Shown one piece after another: positions 35,082 to 44,499 of a stretch of 45,094 bases of DNA. The stretch is from an uncultured Alphaproteobacteria bacterium (GTDB lineage: Bacteria > Pseudomonadota > Alphaproteobacteria > Methylaequorales > Methylaequoraceae): positions 1 to 45,094 of the forward strand of contig CACBWF010000005.1 in the NCBI GenBank assembly GCA_902542925.1, read 5' to 3'. The position numbers were made by a program, and so were the translations under genes. Position 1 is the stretch's first letter. Each line of letters begins with the position of its first letter. The notes below the pieces were generated by a model. That model had not been told where the DNA came from. It did no database searches and worked only from the letters and a program-made list of their open reading frames with translations.

Positions 35082-36767
35082 ATGAGAAATAAAATTTTAA
35101 ATAAATTAGAGAATCTAGTTTTGAAGAAAAACTATTCAAAAGCAAATATGATTGTAAAAAGGAATTCATCTGATTCTATTGTATTAGTTTATTACTTAGA
35201 CTTATTATTTAAAAATAAAAATTATAAGTCTGTCATATCAACTTATCTAAATTTTTGTAGAAGAATAAACAATGAGCATGCAATAAAAATTTTTTCTCTA
35301 AGTCTTATTGAAACGAACAATTTTGATAAGGCTTTAATTTATTTAAAAAAGTTAGTATCTATTAATGCTAGTTCAGATAATTTAAGTCTTCTCGCGATAG
35401 CTTATTCAAAAAATCATCTGAAAATGGAAGCAATTGATAACTTTGAAAAGTCAATAAAATTTGCTGATTCAAATTCGATTACTTATATTAATTATGCAAA
35501 TTTTTTAAGAGAAGAAGATAAAAATAAACAGGCCATTAAAATTCTTTTAGGATGTAACGAATATTTCAATAATTTAAATATTTTAACTATAATAACCGGG
35601 ATTTATAGAGATCTGCAAGATTATGATAATGCGCTAAAGTTTTGTAAAAGGGCTATCAATATTAGCAAGAATAATATAAATTTACTTTTAATATTAGGGA
35701 CTATTTTACTTGAAAAAGGTGAATCCACTGAAGCCTTAAAAACTTTTAAAAAAATTCTTGATATTAGACCTTTCTTTGGTCCAGCTTATAGACTAATTAG
35801 TTTAATGAAAACACCAATAAATGACTTGGAATTAGATAGAATGATTACCTTTTTAAATAATTCAAATCATGAAGAAATAGATATTATACATTTAGGTTTA
35901 GCTATTTCAAATATCTTAGAATTTCAACAAAAATATAATGAAAGTTTTTCTTTTCTTGAAAAATTTAATTCAAAATTTAGAGATAAAATAGAATATAATT
36001 TTGAATCTTATGAAACAAAATTTGAAAGAATTAAAAACATATTTAAAAAACTAAGTATCAATACAAAAAAAAATGACACACTCAAGCCAATTTTTATTTT
36101 AGGCTTGCCACGCTCTGGTACTTCTTTAATTGAGCAAGTTCTCTCGAGTCATAAAAAAATTTTTCCATGCGGTGAACTTCCATATTTTGAAAAAGTGATG
36201 AAAAAATCTATTGAATGTGAACAGGATTCTATTGAATCTTCTGATTCTCTTTCTAAAGATTATTTAAATAAAATAAAGTTAAATTTTGAAATAAACTGCG
36301 ATTTTCATACTGATAAAATGCCCCTAAATTTTTTATATATTGGAATAATCAATAAAGTCTTCCCAGATTCAAAAGTTCTTCTTTGTACAAGAAATTTAAT
36401 GGACAACATGTGTTCAATATTTAGAAATTTTTTTTCTACTGGTAATCAATTTTCTTATAAATTAGAAGATATAAAAAAATTTATAGAATTATATAAAAGT
36501 GTAATTTCCTATTGGAAGAATGAAAAGACTAATTTCTATGAAATCAAATACGAAAAACTAGTTTTAGATTTTGAAAAAGAAGTACAACAAATATTCAATT
36601 TTATAAATTTAGATTTTGATAATGAATGTCTTGACTTTCATAAAAACAAAAGAATCGTTCAGACAGCAAGTCTAATTCAGGTTAAACAACCACTATTTAA
36701 ATCCTCACTTAATCAATGGAAAAATTATGAAGAAAGGTTTGTTAAAAATTGGATAAATGAATTTTAA
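35082..36767 (+). CDS. TPR-repeat sulfotransferase
   Basis: The 561-residue protein has two parts. About residues 30-260 form helical TPR-like repeats (for example DYDNALKFCKRAINI, STEALKTFKKILDI). From about 335 a sulfotransferase domain follows: FILGLPRSGTSLIEQVLSSH as the 5'-phosphosulfate loop, HTDKMPLNFLYIG, and KVLLCTRNLMDNMCSIF as the 3'-phosphate site, with QTASLIQVKQPLFKSS toward the C-terminus. It would move sulfate from PAPS to a glycan or peptide, the TPR part holding the acceptor or partner. It lacks a signal peptide. No PAPS-forming genes are in the window. Confidence 0.88.
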   Translation: MRNKILNKLENLVLKKNYSKANMIVKRNSSDSIVLVYYLDLLFKNKNYKSVISTYLNFCRRINNEHAIKIFSLSLIETNNFDKALIYLKKLVSINASSDNLSLLAIAYSKNHLKMEAIDNFEKSIKFADSNSITYINYANFLREEDKNKQAIKILLGCNEYFNNLNILTIITGIYRDLQDYDNALKFCKRAINISKNNINLLLILGTILLEKGESTEALKTFKKILDIRPFFGPAYRLISLMKTPINDLELDRMITFLNNSNHEEIDIIHLGLAISNILEFQQKYNESFSFLEKFNSKFRDKIEYNFESYETKFERIKNIFKKLSINTKKNDTLKPIFILGLPRSGTSLIEQVLSSHKKIFPCGELPYFEKVMKKSIECEQDSIESSDSLSKDYLNKIKLNFEINCDFHTDKMPLNFLYIGIINKVFPDSKVLLCTRNLMDNMCSIFRNFFSTGNQFSYKLEDIKKFIELYKSVISYWKNEKTNFYEIKYEKLVLDFEKEVQQIFNFINLDFDNECLDFHKNKRIVQTASLIQVKQPLFKSSLNQWKNYEERFVKNWINEF

Positions 36768-36828
36768 CTTGTTTCCAATAAAAACTGTCTATAATAGAAA
36801 ATAATATCACAATCTAGAATATTTAAAG

Positions 36829-38265
36829 TCAGATTTTTTTCTGAGATAGCAAAAACCTATTTACTGCTTCTGCAGCCTGTCTTCCTTCTCTTATTGCCCA
36901 TACAACTAAAGACTGTCCCCTACGCATATCTCCAGCAGTAAATACTTTTCTTTTATTTGTTGAATAATCAATATCATTTGCTTCTACATTTCCCCTAGAA
37001 TTTAATTTAACTTTTGATTGCAAAAAAAGATCATCATTTTCTGGGCTTACAAAACCCATTGCAAGAAGAACTAAATCAGCTTTAAGCTCAATTGGATTTT
37101 CATCCGATTCTTTCATCACCATTCTTCCTAAAGAATCCTTCTCCCAATTTATTTTTTGTAACAATAATTTTGACACATTTCCTGCTTTTCCTTCAAATTT
37201 TTTTGTTGCAACACTCCAGCTCCTTTGGACACCTTCTTCTTGTGAAGAACTTGTTCTTAATTTTAAAGGCCAATGAGGCCAAGTCATAAGCTTATTTTCT
37301 TTTGCAGGAGGTTTTTCCATTATTTCCAACTGTGTAACGGATTTTGCCCCTTGCCTGTTTGAAGTTCCAATACAATCTGATCCAGTATCTCCACCACCTA
37401 TAACGACGACATCTTTATTGCTCGCTAATATTTCATTTTTACCCACAAAATTATCTCCCTCACATCTTTTGTTTTGTTGAGTTAAAAAGTCCATAGCAAA
37501 ATGGATCCCTTTTAACTTTCTGCCTGGAATTTCAAGATCTCTTGGTCTTTCTGCTCCCCCGGCAAATACAATAGCATCAAAATCTTTATTAAGCTGATTA
37601 AATGTTATGTCTTTACCGATTTCAGTGTTACATATAAAACTAACTCCTTCTAATTCCATTTGTTCTATTCTTTTATTAATATATTTTTTTTCCATCTTGA
37701 AATTTGGAATCCCATACCTTAATAAACCGCCAATTCTGTCGTTTTTTTCATAAACTTTAACGCAATGACCACTTCTTGCTAGTTGCTGAGCACAGGCCAT
37801 ACCTGCTGGACCAGAACCGATAATTGCAATTTTTTTATTTGTTTTATTTTTGTTTATTAATGGTTTAACCCAACCTTTTTGATAACCTTTATCTATGATA
37901 GTTTTTTCAATATTTTTTATGGTAACGGGATTGTCCTCCAGATTCAGGGTACAGGCAGATTCACAGGGCGCTGGACATATTCTCCCAGTAAATTCAGGAA
38001 AATTATTTGTAGAATGAAGCACATCTAAAGCCATTTCCCAATCAGATTCATAAACAAGATTATTCCATTCTGGAATTATATTATTGACTGGACAGCCATT
38101 ATGACAAAATGGAATACCGCAATCCATACAGCGTGAGGCTTGCTCAGAAACTTTTTTGTTTGAAGATGGTAATATAAATTCCTTAAAATTTTTTATACGA
38201 TCTTCAGGTAGAATTGATTTTGTTTCTTCTCTATCAATTTCAAGAAAACCTGTTGCTTTAGCCAT
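36829..38265 (-). CDS. gltD: glutamate synthase (NADPH) small subunit
   Basis: The 478-residue beta subunit carries the N-terminal iron-sulfur ligands at C46, C49, C54 and C58 (CMDCGIPFCHNGCP) and a second set at C97, C101 and C105 (CPAPCESAC). An FAD site VIGSGPAGMACA near 150 and an NADPH site VVIGGGDTGSDC near 285 follow. It takes electrons from NADPH and passes them to GltB. Its ATG starts directly after the gltB stop codon, with no gap. Length is normal and nothing is missing. Confidence 0.95.
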   Translation of the reverse strand: MAKATGFLEIDREETKSILPEDRIKNFKEFILPSSNKKVSEQASRCMDCGIPFCHNGCPVNNIIPEWNNLVYESDWEMALDVLHSTNNFPEFTGRICPAPCESACTLNLEDNPVTIKNIEKTIIDKGYQKGWVKPLINKNKTNKKIAIIGSGPAGMACAQQLARSGHCVKVYEKNDRIGGLLRYGIPNFKMEKKYINKRIEQMELEGVSFICNTEIGKDITFNQLNKDFDAIVFAGGAERPRDLEIPGRKLKGIHFAMDFLTQQNKRCEGDNFVGKNEILASNKDVVVIGGGDTGSDCIGTSNRQGAKSVTQLEIMEKPPAKENKLMTWPHWPLKLRTSSSQEEGVQRSWSVATKKFEGKAGNVSKLLLQKINWEKDSLGRMVMKESDENPIELKADLVLLAMGFVSPENDDLFLQSKVKLNSRGNVEANDIDYSTNKRKVFTAGDMRRGQSLVVWAIREGRQAAEAVNRFLLSQKKI

Positions 38266-41200
38266 TTAAATTACCTCTAATCTCATAGTATTACTATTCT
38301 CGTATCTAATCAACGCATCTTTAAAATCTGTAGGTAATACTTTAACAAACTTTTTTAAATTTACATTAAAATCATCAAGGATTCTCTTTGCTTTTTTTGA
38401 ATTTGTGTAATGTATGTGCTTTTGGAGTAGAACTTTAATTCTCAAGTCATCGTCTTCTAGTAAACTACTTTTCTCAAAAATTCTTGATTTGTCAACAGAT
38501 TTAGTAACCTTAATACTTTCAAGTTTTACCATATTCAAGTTACATTTTTTTTCGAAATCTCCATCTTCGTCAAAAACATAGGCAATACCTCCACTCATTC
38601 CTGCAGCAAAATTAACTCCCGTTTTACCTAGAACCATTACGATTCCGCCAGTCATATATTCACAACAGTGATCACCAGTACCTTCAACAGTAGCAATTGC
38701 ACCAGAGTTTCTGACCGCAAAACGTTCTCCAGCAATACCACTAAAATAGCATTCACCAGAAATAGCTCCATATAAAACGGTATTACCTATAATTATATTT
38801 TTATCACTTTCAAACTTAACATCCCTGGGTGGAGCAATTATTAGTCTTCCACCTGATAATCCTTTTCCAACATAGTCATTTGCTTCTCCAACTAGATTTA
38901 AAGTAATTCCTTTTGACAAAAATGTACCGAAACTTTGTCCAGCAATTCCATCCAAGTCAATAATGATAGAGTCTTCTTTAAGTCCTTGATGGCCAAATCT
39001 AGCTGCAATTTTTCCTGACAACATTGCTCCAAAACTTCTATCAGTATTTTTAATCTTTTCTTTTAGATGAACAACCTTTTGATCACCATTAAATATTTTC
39101 TTACATTTTTTTATTATCTTTCTGTCAAGAATATCAAATATATCGTGTTCTTGCTGAGATGAATTATATAATTCTGTATTATTTTTTACTTTGGGTTTAT
39201 ATAATAATTTTGATAGGTCTAAGGACTTGGCCTTCCAATGCTTAATTACAGAAAACTTATTTAACAAGTCTGATCTCCCAATTAGGTCACTAAATTTTTT
39301 TATACCCACCAAGGCCATAATCTCTCTAACTTCTTCAGCAACAAGAAAAAAATAATTAATTACATTTTCTGGAGTGCCTCTAAACTTTTTTCTCAATATG
39401 GGATTTTGAGTTGCAACTCCGACTGGACAAGTATTTAGGTGACATTTTCTCATCATTATACAACCCATAGAAATTAAAGGGGCTGTTGCAAATCCAAACT
39501 CTTCTGCCCCCAAAAGTGCACCAATTACTACATCTCTACCTGTTTTTAGTCCTCCATCAACTTGCAATGATACTCTATCGCGCAGCTTATTTAATACTAA
39601 TGTTTGCTGAGTTTCAGCCAGACCTAACTCCCAAGGTGTACCTGCATTTTTGATAGATGTAAGTGGCGAAGCACCTGTACCTCCGTCGTAACCAGCTATT
39701 GTAATATGATCTGCTTTACATTTTGCAACTCCCGCAGCCACAACTCCCACACCAAATTCAGAAACAAGTTTTACGCTAATTCTTGCCTTTGGGTTTACAT
39801 TTTTAAGATCGTAAATAAGCTGTGCTAAATCTTCAATTGAGTATATATCATGATGCGGAGGTGGAGATATTAAACCAACTCCAGGGGTTGAATGCCTCAC
39901 AGCAGCAATTGTTACATCAACTTTATGTCCAGGTAACTGTCCACCTTCTCCAGGTTTAGCACCTTGGCATATTTTTATTTGAATATCGTTTGCATTAACT
40001 AAATACTCTGTGGTAACACCAAATCTTCCTGAGGCAACTTGTTTTATTGCAGACCTCATTGAATCTCCATTTTTCATTGGTTTAAATCTCTCGGGCTCTT
40101 CACCGCCTTCACCTGTATTTGACTTACCGCCTATTTTATTCATTGCGACAGCAAGAGTTGTATGGGCTTCCTTGGATATTGAGCCAAAGGACATGGCCCC
40201 AGTTGAAAATCTTTTTACAATTTCGGAAGCAGGTTCTACTTCGGCAATATTCAATTTTCTTTTGGCATTCCTAATCTTAAGTAAACTTCTTATTGATAAC
40301 ATCGATTTGTCTTTGTTGTTAATAGCCTCAGAAAAACTTTTGAATTTTTCTTTAGAATTAATTATTACAGCTTTTTGAAGATCTGAAATTGTTGATGGAG
40401 ACCAATTATGTTTTTCTCCATTAATTCTATAAGCGTATTCACCACCATCATCAAGTTTGCTTTTATCAAAAATTTTATTGCTTGGTATTCCATTAAACCT
40501 ATCTAGAACTTCCTTTTGTATATCCTCAATCGATATACCATCAATGAGTGACTCAGTTCCCTTGAAATATTTCATAATCACTTTTTTAGAAATACCTACG
40601 GCATCAAATATTTGAGCACCACAATAGGACTTGAATGTTGAAATTCCCATTTTAGACATGATTTTTAAAATTGCTTTATTACTTGCTTTGATAAAGTTTT
40701 CTTGAGCGTTTACATAATCTTTTTTATCAACCATGCTGTTGATTGTTTCAAAGGCTAGATATGGATTGATAGCCTCTGCACCGTATCCAGCTAGCACAGC
40801 AAAATGATGAAGTTCTCTTGCTTCACCCGTTTCAATAATAATACTTAAATTCATTCTCAATCCTTCTCTGATTAAGTACTGATGTACAGCTGAAACAGCT
40901 AATAAAGCTGGGATAGGCGCATATTTTTCTGAAGAATTTTTATCGCTTAGTATAATTAAATTTTTCCCATCGAGTACAAGTTTTTTTGTATCTTTACATA
41001 TTTTTTCAATCCCATTTTCTAATTCCTTACCGGTACGATTAGAATTTTTAAATAGAATATTAACTGTTCCTGTACTTAGTTTCTTTTCTGTATTTTTTTC
41101 AATGGACTTAATTTGATCAATTTCTTCATTTTTGAGTATTGGTTGAGAAATTTCTAATCTGTAATCGTTATTATTGTCGGGAGTTGAAAATATATTTGGT

Positions 41201-42837
41201 TTTTTACCTAGTGAATGTTCAAGAGACATTACCAGTTCTTCTCTTATTGGGTCAATTGGAGGGTTCGTTACTTGAGCAAAACATTGTTTGAAGTAAGAAT
41301 ACAAAAGTTTTGATTTATTCGATAATATTGAAATGGGTGTGTCAGTGCCCATAGAACCAGTTGGCTCTATACCAGTTTTTATAATAGGTTCTAAAAAAAA
41401 GTTTAAATCTTCTTTTGTATAACCAAATCTCATCTGCGCTTCTTTTAGGTCAGAAATATTTTTATTATATGTTTGAGGGTTTTTTTTAGTTTTGAGATCA
41501 GATAAAAACACCTGGTTTTTTTTTAAATGACTTTGGTAATTGTATTCTTCCGAATATTTTTGCTTTAACTCGTCATTATCAATTATTCTTTTTTCTTCAA
41601 GGTCAATAAGGAATATTTTACCTGGTTGCAGTCTCCATTTTTTTACTATTTTATTTTGTGGTAAATCTAAAACCCCCATTTCAGATGAAAGTAACAAAAT
41701 ACCGTCTTCAGTTTCACAGTACCTAGAAGGTCTAAGTCCGTTTCTATCAAGACAACCTCCAATTTTTATTCCATCTGTAAAGCACATTGCTGCAGGTCCG
41801 TCCCAAGGTTCAGTATAATTTGAATAATATTGGTAATAAGACTTTGTTTGATTGGAGTGCATTATATTTTTCTCCCATGCCTCAGGGATAAGTAACATCA
41901 TTGCTTGCTCAATAGAATAACCTCCAAGAATCAAATATTCTAGAGCATTGTCAAATGCCGCAGAATCTGAAACATCGTCGAAAATCAAAGGGTTAATATC
42001 TTTAATATTTGAATCAAAAAACTTAGAGCTAGAAATTTTCGCGCGTGCATTCATCCAATTCCTATTACCTCTAAGAGTATTTATCTCCCCATTATGACAC
42101 AGAAACCTAAATGGCTGTGCTAATTCCCAACTTGGGAAAGTGTTCGTTGAAAACCTCTGATGAACAACAGCTAGAGATGAAGTAAAAAGATTGTCTTGAA
42201 GATCTAAATAATAATCTTTTAGCAAATTAGACATTATCATACCTTTATAAATTATTGTTCTTGGTGATAATGAAGGAACATAGAATTGGAAAGATTGGAG
42301 TTTAATTTCAAGCTTTCTTCGAGCTATAAAAAGTTTATATTCAAATTTCTTAATGTCACTAATAGATCCTAAAGGTTTAATAAATAATTGAAATATCTCA
42401 GGCTTATTTGGTTTTACTGAGTAGCCAAGAACGTCGGGGTTGCATGGCACTTTCCTTTGGAAGAAAATTTCAAGATTTAAATCTTTTAAAATTTTATCAA
42501 TTTGTCTTAGACATTGTTTTTTTTGGGATTCCTGATTAGGAAGAAAAAATACTCCAATAGCATATTCCATTGGTTTTGGTAAAATAACATTATGTTTCTT
42601 TAACTCCTTTTTAAAAAACTGGTGAGGAATTTGTGTAAGAATTCCAACTCCATCTCCAGCTTTAGGATCAGCACTCACTGCACCTCTGTGTGTAAGATTA
42701 CATAAAATCCCTAAGCCATAGTCTACAATTTTTTTTGAAGCCTCATTATTAATATTTGCAACAAAACCTATGCCACAAGAATCCTTTTCATTTCTTGGGT
42801 TGTATAGCCCTTGATTTTTATTTAATTTCCTAACCAT
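38266..42837 (-). CDS. gltB: glutamate synthase (NADPH) large subunit
   Basis: The 1523-residue alpha subunit makes two glutamates from glutamine and 2-oxoglutarate. The class II glutaminase domain is exposed by cleavage before Cys21 (CGIGF); the first 20 residues are the propeptide. The central and FMN-binding synthase domains follow, with GEGGEEPERF and PGEGGQLPGHKV, then the 3Fe-4S ligands in CIMMRKCHLNTCPVG, and a C-terminal beta-helix domain with many GG..VVLG-type repeats. The start is the ATG ending at 42837; a TTG lies one codon upstream. It heads the gltB-gltD operon. Confidence 0.96.
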   Translation of the reverse strand: MVRKLNKNQGLYNPRNEKDSCGIGFVANINNEASKKIVDYGLGILCNLTHRGAVSADPKAGDGVGILTQIPHQFFKKELKKHNVILPKPMEYAIGVFFLPNQESQKKQCLRQIDKILKDLNLEIFFQRKVPCNPDVLGYSVKPNKPEIFQLFIKPLGSISDIKKFEYKLFIARRKLEIKLQSFQFYVPSLSPRTIIYKGMIMSNLLKDYYLDLQDNLFTSSLAVVHQRFSTNTFPSWELAQPFRFLCHNGEINTLRGNRNWMNARAKISSSKFFDSNIKDINPLIFDDVSDSAAFDNALEYLILGGYSIEQAMMLLIPEAWEKNIMHSNQTKSYYQYYSNYTEPWDGPAAMCFTDGIKIGGCLDRNGLRPSRYCETEDGILLLSSEMGVLDLPQNKIVKKWRLQPGKIFLIDLEEKRIIDNDELKQKYSEEYNYQSHLKKNQVFLSDLKTKKNPQTYNKNISDLKEAQMRFGYTKEDLNFFLEPIIKTGIEPTGSMGTDTPISILSNKSKLLYSYFKQCFAQVTNPPIDPIREELVMSLEHSLGKKPNIFSTPDNNNDYRLEISQPILKNEEIDQIKSIEKNTEKKLSTGTVNILFKNSNRTGKELENGIEKICKDTKKLVLDGKNLIILSDKNSSEKYAPIPALLAVSAVHQYLIREGLRMNLSIIIETGEARELHHFAVLAGYGAEAINPYLAFETINSMVDKKDYVNAQENFIKASNKAILKIMSKMGISTFKSYCGAQIFDAVGISKKVIMKYFKGTESLIDGISIEDIQKEVLDRFNGIPSNKIFDKSKLDDGGEYAYRINGEKHNWSPSTISDLQKAVIINSKEKFKSFSEAINNKDKSMLSIRSLLKIRNAKRKLNIAEVEPASEIVKRFSTGAMSFGSISKEAHTTLAVAMNKIGGKSNTGEGGEEPERFKPMKNGDSMRSAIKQVASGRFGVTTEYLVNANDIQIKICQGAKPGEGGQLPGHKVDVTIAAVRHSTPGVGLISPPPHHDIYSIEDLAQLIYDLKNVNPKARISVKLVSEFGVGVVAAGVAKCKADHITIAGYDGGTGASPLTSIKNAGTPWELGLAETQQTLVLNKLRDRVSLQVDGGLKTGRDVVIGALLGAEEFGFATAPLISMGCIMMRKCHLNTCPVGVATQNPILRKKFRGTPENVINYFFLVAEEVREIMALVGIKKFSDLIGRSDLLNKFSVIKHWKAKSLDLSKLLYKPKVKNNTELYNSSQQEHDIFDILDRKIIKKCKKIFNGDQKVVHLKEKIKNTDRSFGAMLSGKIAARFGHQGLKEDSIIIDLDGIAGQSFGTFLSKGITLNLVGEANDYVGKGLSGGRLIIAPPRDVKFESDKNIIIGNTVLYGAISGECYFSGIAGERFAVRNSGAIATVEGTGDHCCEYMTGGIVMVLGKTGVNFAAGMSGGIAYVFDEDGDFEKKCNLNMVKLESIKVTKSVDKSRIFEKSSLLEDDDLRIKVLLQKHIHYTNSKKAKRILDDFNVNLKKFVKVLPTDFKDALIRYENSNTMRLEVI

Positions 42838-42887
42838 CAATTATTTTATTTGGTAAATTTTTATTTTTTATCAATATCTTACTTCCA

Positions 42888-43013
42888 TTAAATACGCCCT
42901 AAGTTATAAAAACTTTTGTTAAAAATGCTCGTATTGATAATATTAATTTTTGTAGTTTCATTTATCATAGTTGCAAGCACTCTTGAGGTTTGAGTTTCAC
43001 TCACTGCATCCAA
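42888..43013 (-). CDS. possible 41-residue leader ORF or gene remnant upstream of gltB
   Basis: In the 271-base gap before gltB, a minus-strand frame runs from a TTG (43011-43013) to TAA (42888-42890). It reads with protein-like composition at the beginning (LDAVSETQTSRVLATMINET) and is locally less AT-rich than the surrounding intergenic sequence. It could be a leader peptide, a fragment of a decayed gene or chance. No run of Glu or Gln codons that would suggest attenuation is present, and I recognise no family. Confidence 0.2.
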   Translation of the reverse strand: MDAVSETQTSRVLATMINETTKINIINTSIFNKSFYNLGRI

Positions 43014-43027
43014 AAATCGTGGATATT

Positions 43028-43056
43028 ATTATATATACTTTTCTGATTACCTACAA
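43028..43056 (-). promoter_or_regulatory. candidate sigma-70 promoter for gltBD
   Basis: On the minus strand a perfect TATAAT (43028-43033) is preceded by TTGTAG (43051-43056) with a 17-base spacer. The -35 box matches consensus at three of six positions. It would give a leader of about 180 bases before gltB. The -10 match is strong but easy to find by chance in sequence this AT-rich. Confidence 0.25.
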
Positions 43057-43111
43057 CTTAATGGGAATTTTTGAGTCTACCACAGAAAAAATCTCAAATT
43101 TTTTATTTTTA

Positions 43112-43795
43112 TTAATCAACTAGAAGAGTTTTATTATAGTAAATATTTCCTGTTGTGGCTGAATCTGATTTTTCTTCCCTTTTATATTTTACAATACCCA
43201 ATTCTTTTGAATACCAAGTTTTCGATATGATTTCAATTTTGATTTTATCAAGTGGAGGACCAGGAATAAAGCTAGTTTCTCCATAACTTGAAATTTCAAT
43301 ACAATCTGAAATTTTATTTCCATTTACTAAAATAGTTTTATTAGTACTGATAATTTTATTATTTAATTTGACAGGTAAATCAGTATTATAAATTCTATCG
43401 AATCCCATCTTTAATTGTATAGTGGTAACATCTTCTGTCTCCCATTCTGTTCCAACACTAACAGGAAATGCAATAATTCTTTTCAAGTCGTGATTTCTGA
43501 TTAAATTCTCTGAATTAACTAGTTGGTTATCCTTAATTATCATTTTAGAAATCCCATTTCTTTTTTGCAAATATACAATCATTTCTCCATTATTTTTAAT
43601 AACAGGAACTAAGTTTTTTTTACTTGGGAGGAAATGGTAACTTTGTCTGTAGATGTCTTTATTGTTATCTTTATCTTGAAATTCAATTTCATAGAAAATG
43701 GTTTTTCCAGTATTATTAACCAAATGTTTTGTCTCTTTATTACAGGAAATAATTAAAAAAAAAAGCAATATCAGTGACGTAATTTTTTTCTTCAT
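43112..43795 (-). CDS. lipoprotein of unknown function
   Basis: The start was chosen at MKKKITSLILL, directly after the gmhA stop (1-base gap), because it makes a standard lipoprotein signal: three lysines, a hydrophobic core and the lipobox IISC with Cys18. The mature 210 residues look beta-rich (many alternating charged/hydrophobic stretches, FYEIEFQDK, MIVYLQKRNG). A longer upstream frame from 43834 would overlap gmhA by 38 bases and bury the signal. I recognise no family. Its position after gmhA suggests an outer-membrane role but gives no function. Confidence 0.65.
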   Translation of the reverse strand: MKKKITSLILLFFLIISCNKETKHLVNNTGKTIFYEIEFQDKDNNKDIYRQSYHFLPSKKNLVPVIKNNGEMIVYLQKRNGISKMIIKDNQLVNSENLIRNHDLKRIIAFPVSVGTEWETEDVTTIQLKMGFDRIYNTDLPVKLNNKIISTNKTILVNGNKISDCIEISSYGETSFIPGPPLDKIKIEIISKTWYSKELGIVKYKREEKSDSATTGNIYYNKTLLVD

Positions 43796-43796
43796 C

Positions 43797-44405
43797 TTAA
43801 AATTTTTCCTCCTGAACAAGATTAGATAACCCAAGCCTAAATTCTAGAGCATTACAAATCATTTGGCCAATAAGTATGTGTGCTTCTTGTATTCTTGATG
43901 TATTAGTTGCTGGTATCGAAATAATCTCGTGAGTAGTTTCTTCAACAAGTTTTGTGTATTTTCCAGTAAGAATAATAGACTTCATTTTATTATTTTTTGC
44001 ATATTCGAGCCCTTTGAGTACATTTTTACTTCTTCCTGAGGTTGAGATACCAATAGCAACATCCCCGGGAGACCCCAAGGCCTCGAGCTGTCTTGAGAAT
44101 AGATAATCAAATCCTAAATCATTTCCTATTGCAGTAATAGTTGATGTGTCGGTTACTAAAGATACCGCAGGTATGGATTTTCTATCTTTTGAAAATCTTA
44201 CAGTTAATTCAGTTGAAAGATGCTGTGCATCAGATGCACTTCCACCATTTCCAAAAAAAATTATCTTTTTTTTATTTTTTAATGCCTGATAACATATATC
44301 AACAACATTCAAAAAGTTATCTTTTATACTTTCCTTAGTTTTAGAAATAACTAGTTCATGTTCTTTAATTTGAGAATAAAAAAATTTATCTAATCTGTCT
44401 TTCAT
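43797..44405 (-). CDS. gmhA: phosphoheptose isomerase, SIS domain
   Basis: The 202-residue protein is a single SIS domain with the GmhA landmarks FFGNGGSASDAQHL (phosphosugar loop), ELTVRF, VTDTSTITAIGND, and ISTSGRSKNVL. It converts sedoheptulose 7-phosphate to glycero-manno-heptose 7-phosphate, the first step of LPS inner-core heptose synthesis. The conserved RIQEAHILIGQMI helix near the C-terminus is present with its His. It starts 14 bases after the CCA end of the tRNA gene and is followed 1 base later by the lipoprotein gene, so tRNA, gmhA and lipoprotein are probably on one transcript. Confidence 0.9.
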   Translation of the reverse strand: MKDRLDKFFYSQIKEHELVISKTKESIKDNFLNVVDICYQALKNKKKIIFFGNGGSASDAQHLSTELTVRFSKDRKSIPAVSLVTDTSTITAIGNDLGFDYLFSRQLEALGSPGDVAIGISTSGRSKNVLKGLEYAKNNKMKSIILTGKYTKLVEETTHEIISIPATNTSRIQEAHILIGQMICNALEFRLGLSNLVQEEKF

Positions 44406-44419
44406 ATAAGCCTCATTGT

Positions 44420-44495
44420 TGGTGATCTTATCTGGACTCGAACCAGAAACTAATCCTTAGGAGGGATTTGTTATATCCAATTTAACTATAAGACC
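44420..44495 (-). tRNA. tRNA-Arg (anticodon CCT)
   Basis: The minus strand folds into a full cloverleaf. The acceptor stem GGTCTTA pairs with TAAGATC (one G-T pair), followed by A as discriminator and an encoded CCA (44420-44422). The D stem is GTTA/TAAC, the anticodon stem AATCC/GGATT with loop CTCCTAA, and the T stem TCTGG/CCAGA with loop TTCGAGT. Anticodon CCT reads AGG, an arginine codon. The gene is squeezed between pagL (4-base gap) and gmhA (14-base gap) on the same strand. Confidence 0.95.
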
Positions 44496-44499
44496 CGTG

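Noticed and set aside
40010-40378. 122-codon plus-strand frame inside gltB
   Set aside because: It is antisense to a conserved part of glutamate synthase; its Pro/Ser/Leu-rich residues mirror the gltB codons.
42922-42990. Short plus-strand frame coding a 22-residue hydrophobic peptide between gltB and the lipoprotein gene
   Set aside because: It has no ribosome site and is very short; hydrophobic residues are expected from AT-rich sequence.
42838-43111. A riboswitch (glycine or glutamine type) ahead of gltB
   Set aside because: I could not fold the region into conserved stems of any riboswitch class I know.
43070-43111. Terminator after the lipoprotein gene (TTTGAG/CTCAAA arms)
   Set aside because: The stem is only 6 bases, with a long loop and no T run after it on the minus strand.
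43796-43834. Longer start for the lipoprotein, overlapping gmhA
   Set aside because: The internal ATG gives a standard lipoprotein signal; the extension hides it and overlaps the gmhA coding region.
44420-44495. tRNA-Arg as an integration site for a mobile island
   Set aside because: No integrase gene was seen and I found no direct repeat of the tRNA 3' end elsewhere in the window.
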